A DNA stretch of 13,766 nucleotides. Origin: DASZZV01 sp035544835 (GTDB taxonomy: Bacteria; Acidobacteriota; Thermoanaerobaculia; Gp7-AA8). Made by a program: the position numbers and the translations under genes. The DNA is taken from the NCBI GenBank assembly GCA_035544835.1, contig DASZZV010000322.1:1-13766 (forward strand), read 5' to 3'. The notes beneath the pieces are model-generated. The model was not told the DNA's origin. It ran no database searches and worked only from the letters and a program-made list of their open reading frames with translations. Below are positions 1 to 8,189 of this stretch, piece after piece; within the stretch, counting starts at the first letter, position 1; every line of letters starts with the position of its first letter.

Positions 1-55
1 TCGAGCCCCGGAGGGGCGTTTGATGGTTCGTTTCGATCGCCCCTCCGGGGCTCGA
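1..55. repeat. Perfect 18-bp inverted repeat (REP-like palindrome)
   Basis: Positions 1-18 are the exact reverse complement of 38-55, with a 19-nt loop. The arms are rich in CCCCTCCGGGG. It lies in non-coding DNA next to further hairpins, as REP-like elements do. It could fold in RNA or mark a mobile palindromic family; the window edge may cut a larger cluster. Confidence 0.8.
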
Positions 56-76
56 CTTGGAAGCTCGATCGCCAAA

Positions 77-120
77 CCCAGCACTTCGTGCTGGGCTATT
101 TTCAAACGCCCCTACGGGGC
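77..120. repeat. Two adjacent short hairpins in the same REP-like cluster
   Basis: The first stem is CCCAGCAC (77-84) pairing with GTGCTGGG (88-95) across a TTC loop. The second is GCCCC (108-112) pairing with GGGGC (116-120). The second echoes the CGCCCCT-CCGGGG core of the palindrome at 1-55, and both copies carry a TTTGA or TCAAA stretch beside the core, so they look like members of one dispersed intergenic family. Confidence 0.7.
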
Positions 121-183
121 TAAGACGAGACGCTTGATCGAGCTGCTGTCATTGAAGCGAAGGACTGAGAAGAGAGACTAAGC

Positions 184-362
184 GTGTCATCCCGAGCAAG
201 GGACAGCGTGCGCGCTGCCACTGAGAAAAGAAACTGGGTGTCATCCCGAGCCGCAGCGAGGGATCTGGGCGGCGGCCCTCCCTCGCGGTGCTTGCGAACA
301 TTCTCGATTGCCAGGAGCGTAAGGCCCCCACCCAGATCCCTCGCTGCGGCTCGGGATGACAC
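184..362. repeat. Perfect 32-bp inverted repeat with an additional partial copy
   Basis: Positions 238-269 and 331-362 are exact reverse complements over 32 bp, separated by 61 nt. The core reads TCATCCCGAGCCGCAGCGAG. A partial direct copy of the outer end (GTGTCATCCCGAG) sits at 184-196. The open frames crossing this stretch on both strands are explained by the palindrome and show no protein family features. The stretch 1-486 therefore holds only these repeats plus the leader of the downstream methyltransferase gene. Confidence 0.8.
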
Positions 363-486
363 ATCGGCGAACCCGCATAGATACTGGGAGATTCTTAGCA
401 GCAGCCGCGAAAGATCTCCAGTGGCAGGATCTGAATTCACATCGTTACCGTATCTCGAGTCCCGAACGTATCAGGAGTAGCCGCAA

Positions 487-1683
487 ATGGCCGAAGATCT
501 CTTTGAACTCGCTGCACGCCGGCGCTTGTTCTTGCGCAAAGCAAAAGAGCGTGCCGTCATCAATCGTCATCCCTGGATCTTCAGTGGAGCCATCGAGAAG
601 GAGGAGGGACCGCCGGATGCAGCCATCGCCGACCTCATTTCTTCCACCGGTTCTCGAGTGGCCAGCGGTTTTTACTCCGAGGCATCGCAGATCCGTCTGC
701 GGGCGCTGACCTTCGACGAGGAGCTGACGGCTGCTCTGCTGCGCGATCGAATCGCCGCAGCCGTGAAGAAGCGTCATTCGATTCCCTCTTCGGAAACCTC
801 GGCTTTCCGGATCGTCAACTCCGAGGGAGACGATCTGAGCGGGCTGGTGGCCGATCGGTACGGGGAGGTCATCGTGCTCGAGGTGACCAGTGCCGGGCTC
901 GAGAAGCTACGGCCCTTGATTGTCGAGCAATTCCGCGCCCTGCCGGGTGTGAAGGGGATTTTTTTTCGAAACGATCTCGGCGCGCGCAGGATCGAGAAGC
1001 TGTCGCTGGTCGACGAGGTCATCGATGAGGTTTCCGATCCCTTGTTCATCAGAGAGAACGGGCTGGAATTCGAGGTGGACACCCGGAAGGGTCAGAAGAC
1101 GGGGTTCTTTCTCGATCAGCGCGACAACAGGTTGCTGACGCGCCAGCTCGCCAGCGGCGCCTCGGTTCTGAATCTCTTCTCCTACAGCGGAGGGTTCGGA
1201 GTTGCCGCCAGCGCCGGCGGAGCTCACGATGTCGAAGAGGTCGATATCTCCGCGGAAGCCATTGAGCTGGCCAAACGGAATCACGCCCGGAACCCCGGTG
1301 CCGCGGCTGTGACATTCGAGGTGGCCGATGTCTTCAGCTACACGCGCAAACTCGTCCACGGGCGCCGGCAGTTCGATCTTGTGATCTGCGATCCGCCCGC
1401 TTTCGCAAAATCCCGTGGCGAGGTCGAGCGGGCCGCGCGCGGCTACAAGGATGTAAATCTCCAGGCCCTGAAGCTCGTCGCCCCGGGAGGATCGCTGCTG
1501 ACTTTCTCCTGCTCGGGTCATCTGTCGCTCGATCTCTTTCAGAAGATCGTCTTCAGCGCCGCCCTCGACGCGCGGCGCCGGGTGTCGATCGAGCGACGTC
1601 TCGGTGCTGGTCCGGACCATCCCATCTCGATCTACTGCCCGGAAGGGGAGTATCTGAAGGGATTCCTGCTGCGAGTGGAGTGA
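487..1683 (+). CDS. rlmI: RlmI-type 23S rRNA (cytosine-C5) methyltransferase
   Basis: This is a class I SAM-dependent RNA methyltransferase of the RlmI/RlmK-C family (COG1092); E. coli RlmI makes m5C1962 in 23S rRNA. The protein has 398 residues, the usual length. Residues about 11-85 fit the N-terminal PUA RNA-binding domain. The KTGFFLDQRDNR motif is at 204-215, SAM-binding motif I (NLFSYSGGFG) at 229-238, the motif IV DPPAFAKS at 302-309, and a TFSCSG motif at 339-344 with the likely catalytic Cys342. An AGGAG Shine-Dalgarno at 473-477, 9 nt before the ATG, supports the start. It is monocistronic and convergent with the next gene. The family is certain; the exact target base is inferred from homologues. 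Confidence 0.93.
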   Translation: MAEDLFELAARRRLFLRKAKERAVINRHPWIFSGAIEKEEGPPDAAIADLISSTGSRVASGFYSEASQIRLRALTFDEELTAALLRDRIAAAVKKRHSIPSSETSAFRIVNSEGDDLSGLVADRYGEVIVLEVTSAGLEKLRPLIVEQFRALPGVKGIFFRNDLGARRIEKLSLVDEVIDEVSDPLFIRENGLEFEVDTRKGQKTGFFLDQRDNRLLTRQLASGASVLNLFSYSGGFGVAASAGGAHDVEEVDISAEAIELAKRNHARNPGAAAVTFEVADVFSYTRKLVHGRRQFDLVICDPPAFAKSRGEVERAARGYKDVNLQALKLVAPGGSLLTFSCSGHLSLDLFQKIVFSAALDARRRVSIERRLGAGPDHPISIYCPEGEYLKGFLLRVE

Positions 1684-1693
1684 GGGGCGCGAC

Positions 1694-1770
1694 GAATTGA
1701 GAATTGAGAATTGAGAATTGAGAAATAAAGGCGCTCTATTTCTCAATTCCCAATTCTCAATTCTCAATTC
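1694..1770. repeat. AT-rich inverted heptamer repeat between convergent genes
   Basis: Positions 1694-1726 contain four tandem copies of GAATTGA and are the reverse complement of 1738-1770 with a single mismatch, leaving an 11-nt loop. The structure fills most of the 100-bp gap between two convergent stop codons. It could serve as a bidirectional transcription end point, though no terminal T-run is evident. It may also simply be an AT-rich palindromic repeat family unlike the GC-rich DNA around it. Confidence 0.75.
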
Positions 1771-1783
1771 CGCCCAGCGGCAC

Positions 1784-4700
1784 CTACTCCGTTCGCAGCA
1801 CGGTATCGTTGGTCCCATTGTCAGTCGACGTCACGAATGGGATCACCGCTCCTCCACCGTCGATGACCTCGATCTTCACCTGCACGTTGTGAAGATCTCC
1901 GTAGTTCGTGTCGCGGGAGGCGCCGAGGATCTGTCGAACGACGCCGTTGAGTTGCAGGAACTGATGCGGAGTCAGGTCGAAGTTCTTCATACCGTTGGAG
2001 CCACCGGCGAGACTCGTGCCGTTGGCGAAGGAGACCGAGACTCTGACGCTAACCGCCACTCCTCTCGTTTCAACCAGAGCGATGTTCGTGCGGAACGTGT
2101 TGCCTGACCGGTTGTTCTGCGTCTTGATGTTCGTGTCTTCGATCCCGCCGAAGGTCTGAAACTGTCCCTTCGCCAGCGCCTTGTTGAGCGCGAGTGTCGG
2201 TACCCCGGTGCCGAAGGTTCCGGGATCGGTCGAAGCGGTGTAGGTGCGCGAGGTAACGGCGAAGCGCGCGCCGGCTTGTGGCGCCAGACTGATCCATCCA
2301 ACCGACGCTCCCGGAATCGAGAACAGCGTTTCTGTGACGTCACTGGTGACTGAGGTCTGGTTGGGGCTCAAGGGGATACTCTTCGTGACCGCTCCAACGC
2401 CGCTGGGATAGTAGGTGAGGGTGATCGAGCCGGAGCCGGTGCCGATGTTGGTGACGGCGATGTCGGTGCGGAAGTTTGCACCGTTCGCTCCGGGAACGAA
2501 ACCGGCCACGGGGATCATCATGGCCTCGTTTCCTGTGAGCGCGTTCTGCCTGTTCCAGTCGGCCACAGCCCAGGTATCGCCGCTGGCGTCATCGACCGGC
2601 GTCGCGTAGGCCTGCAGGCGTCCCGATCCGGAGGAGTTTGTGACGGTGGCCATGACCGCCGCATTGGGGATGACTGCGCCCACGGCATTAAAGCCGAAGG
2701 CGCCGAGTGATGAGTCGAGGCCTCCAACGCGGCCTCCGTTGGCGTCGTAGAAATCGATACGGGCCGTGGTGGCGCTTCCTGCCATTTCCTGCAGATACAA
2801 GTTGGTATGAATGGTGGCGTCTTTCCGCAGGCCGGTCAGGACGCCGGTCTCGCCCGGACCTACTGCGCGATTGCTTCGGAAGATCGGAATGGCCGTTCCG
2901 TACGTGCCCTTCGAGTTGGCCTTGTTGAAGACGTTGGCGTTGACCGACAGTTTGCTGGTATCGACAGACCGGATATGCAGCGTTCCCTGGGAGGCTGTCC
3001 CCTGTTTGAAGTAGGTGTTCACGGCGTCAGCCAGCTGCAGCGCCTGGTTAGGGGCCACCGACTGCGGTGCGCTGACCGTCGTGGCGCCTGAGGAGTAGTA
3101 AAGCTTCACGTCAGGGATCGAAAAGAAGGACTGCGTGTTGAGAATGGAGACGTCGGAGATGAACTCCTTGCCGCCGCTTCCGGTGACATGGCCGATGCCC
3201 GGGACGATGAGAGCGACTTCGCCTGGCCCGAGTGGCGGCACTCCTCCGGCCGAAGTCTGGGGCTGACGGGTATCGGTGATTGGAACGACGAGACTCAGAG
3301 CCGGAATGCCATCGAGCAGTTTCTCTCCCGTGGTGCCGGCTTGATACACGAGCGTGGTATTGCCCTGGATCGAGCCACTTGACGACGACGCGGGCTGTTT
3401 GCTGCGGTCGATCTGGAAGGGCACGTCGGCCGTTTGCCCCGGTTCGATGGTCACGATTCCCGGCGCCGGGATGATCCAGGCCACGTCGGGGGCAACGACA
3501 CCGGTCGCGCGCGTCGATCCATTATTTCGATAGGTAAGGACGCCCGAGGGATTCGTCCCGACTGGTCCTGTGAGATCGATGCGGGTCGTGACCGCGACGA
3601 CGTTGGGGATACCGAGGCCCTGAGGGGCGAAGGCCAGCAGTCTCACCGGGAGCGAGGTCAGTTGTGCGCCATCGGCCGTGACGATCGCCGAGCCGAAGAA
3701 CGATCCCGGCAGCGGCTGTGGCAGCGCCGTCACGGTGATCACCTCAGAAGAGTTTCCGGGGAGTGAGAAGGTGGCGGGAGACACGTTGTAAAAGTTGACG
3801 CCGGTCGTGGTTGCCGCAATGGAGACCGTCGCCGCAACGTCGCCGATGTTGGAGAGCGTGAAGGTGGTGCTTGCAGCAGTTCCGTCCGCGGCGATCTCGG
3901 TGAGCACTGAGGGGAAGGCAGTTACCACCACACGTGCCGGAATTGGAGTGACGTTGAGTGTGGACACTGCCACGCTTCCGCCGAGCGCGGGGGGAAGCGA
4001 GGCCGACAACCGAGTCGTACCGGCTACGAGTCCCTGAACCGTCAGACTGCGAGAGAGCCCTCCGGCGGGTATCACGATCTGTGAGGGGAAGGCGGCGATG
4101 GCGGGGTCGGATGACGTGAGCGTCACCTGAACGTCGGCCGACTGCGCCTGCGACAGACTCACATTGAAGGAGGCGCTCCCGAGGCGTTCGATCGTCGCGG
4201 AAGACGGAGATAGGGAGAGATCGAGCACGGTCACCGTGGTTTGCGCCGTTTCGGAGCCGGCACCGCTGGCGGTGATCGTGTAGGTGGTCGTTGTGCGCGG
4301 GGAGACGGTTTGCGCGCCGGAAGCGGAGACAGATCCCACGTCGGGCGTGATGATGATCGTCGAGGCGCCCGAGGTCGACCAGGAGAGCAGGGACGACGCT
4401 CCCGAGCGGATGACGGAAGGATTGGCGGTGAAGCTGTTGATGGCCGTTCCGCCGGAATTTACCGTCACCGTGACGGACCTCGTCGTCGTGCCGCCGGCGT
4501 TCGTCGCAGTGAGTGTGTAGGTGGTGGTGGAGTTGGGAGAGACCACAGTCGATCCGTCGTTGGCCACAGTTCCGACGCCGTGATCGATGGAGACGCTCGT
4601 GGCGTTCGATGTCGTCCAGGCGAGAGTAGAAGTCTGACCGGAGTTGATGGTGGAAGGGGAGGCAGTGAAGCTGGTGATCGTCGGCCCGGAGCCGGTAATC

Positions 4701-6076
4701 GTCAGCGAATATGCTTTGCTGCCGGTGCAACCGTTGGCGTCGGTTGCCCCGACCGTGAAATTGAACACCCCTTGTGCAGTCGGCGTCCCGCTGAGAACTC
4801 CACTGGGGAAGACCATCAGACCGTTGGGAAGTGCGCCGCTGGTGAGCGAGAAGCCGTAGGGGCCGGCTCCGCCCGAAGCTGAGATCACCTGGCTATAGGC
4901 GACTCCAACGCTCCCTCCGGGGAGCGAGGCAGGGGACAGAGTGATGGTGGCGCAGACATTAACGGTCACCGACCTCGTCGTCGTTCCCCCCCCGTTCGTC
5001 GCCGAGAGGGTGTAGGTGGTGGTCGAGGTGGGCGAGACGGTAGTTGAGCCGTTGCTGGCGACCGTTCCGATCCCGTTATCGATGGTGACACTCGTTGCAT
5101 TGGAGGTCGTCCAGGAGAGTGTGGAGCTTTGACCGGAGTTGATGCTTGTGGGGGAGGCACTGAAGGTCGACGTGGGGGGAGGACCGGCCACGTTGATCGT
5201 TACCGTGGTCGGACTGCTCTGGCGGAGACCGTCGTTGGCCTTATAGGTGAAGGTATCGGTTCCGGCGAAGGTGGCGTTGGCGGTGTAGGAGAAGGAGCCG
5301 TTGGGGTTGAGGGTGAAGGCGGATGCGTTTGAGGGCCCCGAAATCAAGGCCGCCGTCAGCACGTCGCCGACGTCTGCGTCGGTGTCGTTGGCAAGAACGC
5401 CGGGGGCGGAGATGGGGAGCGTCCCTCCCCCGCCGCCCGTGTTGTAGAAGTCGGCATTTCCAACCGGGGCAGTGTCGACAATGATGCTCACCGTAGCGAG
5501 TCCGCTCGATACGATGCCGTCATTCGCGGCGTACGAGAAGGAGTCTGTGCCGCGGAACCCACCATTAGGTGTGTAGCTGAAAGAGCCGTTCGAGCTCAGG
5601 GAGAGGGTGCCATTCGAGGTAGAGCTGAACTGGCTGGCGGTAATCGGATCCCCGTCGGGATCGGAATCGTTCGAGAGAACGCCAGGTGCCGAAACGCCCA
5701 GGGATTGCCCCTTATTGGTGGGATAGATGTCGTTATTCGCGACCGGCGCGGTGTTGGTGACGTTGATCGAGACCGTTGCCGGCGGGCTGGTGTCCAGCGT
5801 ATAGGTGAATGAGTCGGGACCGACATATCCCGCGACCGGAGTGTAGGAGAACGACCCATTCATATTGACGGTGATGGATCCCGTTGAATGACTGGGCTGG
5901 GAATTGCTGAGGATCGAAAACCCGCCACTATCGTTGAGAAGGACCCCTGGTGGTGGGACGGTCAGGGTGGTTCCGGCGTGTACGCTATAGCTGTCATCGA
6001 CCGCTGTCGCGGCAAACGCGCCGACTGTGAAGAGGGACAGCAGGACTACCGAGAGAATTGAGACTCGAAAGCGCAT
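1784..6076 (-). CDS. Giant secreted multidomain surface protein (cadherin-like, Ig-like, novel C-terminal module)
   Basis: The product has 1430 residues. The ATG at 6076 is preferred over a GTG at 6094: AAGGGAAGG lies just upstream of it and it gives a clean signal peptide of about 22 residues (cleavage near VGAFA-AT). Then come three cadherin-like/Big_9-type units with GVLxNDxD and NGSFSYTP motifs (about 25-296), an Ig-like unit (about 305-374), a putative He_PIG-type domain with SGTPT (about 375-461), two more Ig-like units (about 470-618), another beta-rich Ig-like domain (about 619-711), and a long C-terminal region (about 715-1430). That last region is homologous to the C-terminus of the LRR protein at 10276-13662. 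No LPXTG, PEP-CTERM or other known sorting signal was seen. It is probably an extracellular adhesin or matrix protein; the function is unproven. Confidence 0.85.
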   Translation of the reverse strand: MRFRVSILSVVLLSLFTVGAFAATAVDDSYSVHAGTTLTVPPPGVLLNDSGGFSILSNSQPSHSTGSITVNMNGSFSYTPVAGYVGPDSFTYTLDTSPPATVSINVTNTAPVANNDIYPTNKGQSLGVSAPGVLSNDSDPDGDPITASQFSSTSNGTLSLSSNGSFSYTPNGGFRGTDSFSYAANDGIVSSGLATVSIIVDTAPVGNADFYNTGGGGGTLPISAPGVLANDTDADVGDVLTAALISGPSNASAFTLNPNGSFSYTANATFAGTDTFTYKANDGLRQSSPTTVTINVAGPPPTSTFSASPTSINSGQSSTLSWTTSNATSVTIDNGIGTVASNGSTTVSPTSTTTYTLSATNGGGTTTRSVTVNVCATITLSPASLPGGSVGVAYSQVISASGGAGPYGFSLTSGALPNGLMVFPSGVLSGTPTAQGVFNFTVGATDANGCTGSKAYSLTITGSGPTITSFTASPSTINSGQTSTLAWTTSNATSVSIDHGVGTVANDGSTVVSPNSTTTYTLTATNAGGTTTRSVTVTVNSGGTAINSFTANPSVIRSGASSLLSWSTSGASTIIITPDVGSVSASGAQTVSPRTTTTYTITASGAGSETAQTTVTVLDLSLSPSSATIERLGSASFNVSLSQAQSADVQVTLTSSDPAIAAFPSQIVIPAGGLSRSLTVQGLVAGTTRLSASLPPALGGSVAVSTLNVTPIPARVVVTAFPSVLTEIAADGTAASTTFTLSNIGDVAATVSIAATTTGVNFYNVSPATFSLPGNSSEVITVTALPQPLPGSFFGSAIVTADGAQLTSLPVRLLAFAPQGLGIPNVVAVTTRIDLTGPVGTNPSGVLTYRNNGSTRATGVVAPDVAWIIPAPGIVTIEPGQTADVPFQIDRSKQPASSSSGSIQGNTTLVYQAGTTGEKLLDGIPALSLVVPITDTRQPQTSAGGVPPLGPGEVALIVPGIGHVTGSGGKEFISDVSILNTQSFFSIPDVKLYYSSGATTVSAPQSVAPNQALQLADAVNTYFKQGTASQGTLHIRSVDTSKLSVNANVFNKANSKGTYGTAIPIFRSNRAVGPGETGVLTGLRKDATIHTNLYLQEMAGSATTARIDFYDANGGRVGGLDSSLGAFGFNAVGAVIPNAAVMATVTNSSGSGRLQAYATPVDDASGDTWAVADWNRQNALTGNEAMMIPVAGFVPGANGANFRTDIAVTNIGTGSGSITLTYYPSGVGAVTKSIPLSPNQTSVTSDVTETLFSIPGASVGWISLAPQAGARFAVTSRTYTASTDPGTFGTGVPTLALNKALAKGQFQTFGGIEDTNIKTQNNRSGNTFRTNIALVETRGVAVSVRVSVSFANGTSLAGGSNGMKNFDLTPHQFLQLNGVVRQILGASRDTNYGDLHNVQVKIEVIDGGGAVIPFVTSTDNGTNDTVLRTE
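4223..5164 (-). repeat. Three copies of a ~210-bp Ig-like coding repeat, split by a different domain
   Basis: The segments 4955-5164, 4460-4669 and 4223-4432 encode the same ~70-residue Ig-like unit (F-x-A-x-P...SG...W-T-S...TTTYT). By hand alignment the first two units are identical at 55 of 70 residues; the third is much more diverged. A He_PIG-like domain (about 4670-4954) lies between the two similar copies. This suggests duplication followed by domain insertion, or shuffling. Confidence 0.75.
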
Positions 6077-6094
6077 TACACCTTCCCTTACCAC

Positions 6095-6118
6095 CCGCGA
6101 TCCGCGAAGCGATCGCGG
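6095..6118. promoter_or_regulatory. 8-bp inverted repeat in the surface-gene leader
   Basis: CCGCGATC (6095-6102) and GATCGCGG (6111-6118) are perfect inverted arms with an 8-nt spacer. They lie just upstream of the Shine-Dalgarno of the minus-strand surface gene, in the 141-bp gap before the divergent ATPase gene. It could be an operator or a hairpin in the mRNA leader. No convincing -35/-10 pair was found in this gap. Confidence 0.4.
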
Positions 6119-6217
6119 ACCGACGCAGCCTTAGTGTATGGATCCAAAATGCTGACCGATGAATGGTTATCTGAAGCTTCCGTCACGCTTCTAAATTCCA
6201 GGAGTTAGAATCAATCA

Positions 6218-8014
6218 ATGTCTTCAACGTCTCCAACGTCCGCGAAGTCGATCGAAATGAGCGTGGCCCACCTCGGCGACCTCCTGCGCGCCGCCGGTTT
6301 CATCGATGAAAAGCAGCGGGCTGATCTGGAAAACGTCGACCGCCAGTTCCGACTTCAGTCGAAATCGAAGAGCCGGGCCGACGAAGAGGCCTCGCCTTTC
6401 AAGACCATCACCACTCTGAACCTGACCGATGCCTCGGGACAGGGTCTCAAAATCGACGAGCTGCTGATGGCCCGCCTCGTTGCCGAGGAGGCCTCGCTTC
6501 CTTTCATCAAGATCGATCCGCTGAAGCTCGACATCGAGTTCATCGAGTCGAAGATCTCCCGCCCCTTCGCCCGGAAACACAAGATGCTTCCGATTCAGAT
6601 GAAGGACGGGAAGCTGCTCGTGGCCATGGTCAACCCTTTCGACTCCACCTCGATCGCCTCGTATCACGAGATCGCCCGGCTGGAGCTCGACGTCGTGGTG
6701 GCCGCCGAGGACGACATCGTTCAGGTCATCAACGAGTACTACGGCTTCCGTTCGGCGGTCACCAAGGCCGAGCGGGACATGAAGAGCGGCTTCGATCTCG
6801 GCAACCTCGAGCAATACGTCAAGCTCAAGTCGGGCTCGGACATCGAGACTTCCGACCAGCACATCGTCAACGCCGTCGACTACCTCCTGCAGCATGCCTA
6901 CGACTCCCGCGCCTCCGATATCCATATCGAGCCGAAGCGCGAGCACGCCCAGATCCGCTTCCGTATCGATGGGGTGCTCCACGAGATCCAGCGCGTGCCG
7001 AAGCTCGTCAATCTCGCCGTCACATCGCGCATCAAGACGATGTGCCGTATGGATATCGCCGAGAAGCGGCGCCCCCAGGACGGTCGCATCAAGACCGAGC
7101 GGGAGGGGAAAGAGATCGAGCTGCGAGTTTCCTCACTTCCCACCGCCTTCGGCGAGAAGCTGGTCATGCGAATCTTCGATCCCGACGTCCTCATCCAGGA
7201 TCTTTCCGGCCTCGGGTTTTATGAGGACGAGCTGAAGACCTTCGGGGACTGGATCCATCGGCCGCACGGGATCATTCTCGTCACCGGACCGACCGGCTCC
7301 GGCAAGACCGTCACTCTCTACTCGGCTCTCAAGCAGGTCTACACACCGGAGATCAACATCACCACCATCGAGGATCCTATCGAGATGGTGTACGAGGACT
7401 TCAACCAGACCTCGGTGCAGAACAAGATCGGGATCACCTTCGCTTCGGCGTTACGAACGATCCTTCGCCAGGACCCCGACATCATCATGGTCGGTGAGAT
7501 TCGCGACGAAGAGACTGCACAGAATGCTGTGCAGGCCGCGCTGACCGGACACCTGGTGTTCTCGAGCCTTCACACCAACGATGCCTCGTCGTCGATTACC
7601 AGGTTGACCGATCTCGGCATCCAGCCCTTCCTGATCTCGTCGACGCTGGTCGGGGCGATGGCCCAGCGTCTGGTGCGCTCGATCTGCAAGGAGTGCAAGC
7701 GCAACCGGCCGCTGATGACCGAGGAGGCGGAGATGCTGAATCTCCAGGCTCCTCCCGGAAAACGGATCATCGTCAAGGAAGGAGCGGGCTGTCACCGCTG
7801 CCGCAACACCGGCTACTTCGGGCGGACGGGTATCTTCGAACTGCTTCCGATCGACACCGCCATCCGCGACGTCATCGATCGTGGCGAGGATTTTCTGAAG
7901 ATCAAGGACATGGCCACCAAGAGGGGGATGCGGACCTTGCGTCAGTCGGCGCTGCGGAAACTGGCAGAGGGGATTACGACGTTCGAGGAAGTCGTGCGGG
8001 TGACGGGGATCTGA
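6218..8014 (+). CDS. PilB/GspE/MshE-type secretion or type IV pilus assembly ATPase
   Basis: The product is a cytoplasmic hexameric ATPase of the type II secretion/type IV pilus family, 598 residues. An N-terminal LGDLLRAAGFI stretch resembles the MshEN motif that binds c-di-GMP in relatives, followed by a T2SSE_N-like domain (about 100-185). The catalytic part has Walker A GPTGSGKT (357-364), the Asp box TIEDPIE (383-389), Walker B DIIMVGE with Glu427, the His box TGHLVFSSLHTND (443-455) and a four-Cys zinc site (C490, C493, C525, C528). These are all the residues expected of an active extension or secretion ATPase rather than a PilT retraction ATPase. CCAGGAG at 6198-6204 is the likely ribosome site. 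No other pilus or secretion gene is adjacent, so which machine it drives cannot be told. Confidence 0.92.
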   Translation: MSSTSPTSAKSIEMSVAHLGDLLRAAGFIDEKQRADLENVDRQFRLQSKSKSRADEEASPFKTITTLNLTDASGQGLKIDELLMARLVAEEASLPFIKIDPLKLDIEFIESKISRPFARKHKMLPIQMKDGKLLVAMVNPFDSTSIASYHEIARLELDVVVAAEDDIVQVINEYYGFRSAVTKAERDMKSGFDLGNLEQYVKLKSGSDIETSDQHIVNAVDYLLQHAYDSRASDIHIEPKREHAQIRFRIDGVLHEIQRVPKLVNLAVTSRIKTMCRMDIAEKRRPQDGRIKTEREGKEIELRVSSLPTAFGEKLVMRIFDPDVLIQDLSGLGFYEDELKTFGDWIHRPHGIILVTGPTGSGKTVTLYSALKQVYTPEINITTIEDPIEMVYEDFNQTSVQNKIGITFASALRTILRQDPDIIMVGEIRDEETAQNAVQAALTGHLVFSSLHTNDASSSITRLTDLGIQPFLISSTLVGAMAQRLVRSICKECKRNRPLMTEEAEMLNLQAPPGKRIIVKEGAGCHRCRNTGYFGRTGIFELLPIDTAIRDVIDRGEDFLKIKDMATKRGMRTLRQSALRKLAEGITTFEEVVRVTGI

Positions 8015-8015
8015 C

Positions 8016-8138
8016 GTGGCCGGTCATTCCGATCGTGGCTGGACATTCCGATGTCCAGCGGGCCTTCAGGCAAGTCCCTCGTAACCATCGTTCTGCGTAT
8101 GCCAAAAGCCGTACTTCGGAATCGGAATGTTCGGCCAC
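8016..8138. mobile_element. Small non-coding element with repeated inverted ends (possible IS remnant or MITE)
   Basis: Positions 8016-8033 (GTGGCCGGTCATTCCGAT) and 8121-8138 are inverted with two mismatches in 18. A direct copy with two differences lies at 8035-8052, 19 bp after the first. Repeated near-terminal copies are reminiscent of the ends of IS21-family elements, but no transposase is left and no clear target duplication was found. A small hairpin GGACAT-TCCG-ATGTCC sits at 8041-8056. It begins 2 nt after the ATPase stop codon. The IS21 link is an inference from pattern only. Confidence 0.45.
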
Positions 8139-8189
8139 TGATCCTTGCTCTGTATCGAGAACCGCATTGCTCCGTGTTCTGTTCGGACT

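Noticed and set aside
184..362. Possible CRISPR array
   Set aside because: Copies are inverted and unequal, only one is partial-direct, and there is no regular spacer pattern.
120..480. Open frames on both strands in the first 480 bases
   Set aside because: They arise from the palindromic repeats, overlap one another on both strands and encode no recognisable domain.
907..1818. 303-residue open frame on the minus strand over the methyltransferase gene
   Set aside because: It is antisense to a gene with clear family motifs and shows no motifs of its own; a shadow frame in GC-rich DNA.
3744..4730. 328-residue minus-strand frame inside the surface gene
   Set aside because: Out-of-frame reading of the Ig-like repeats; low-complexity His/Arg-rich sequence without family features.
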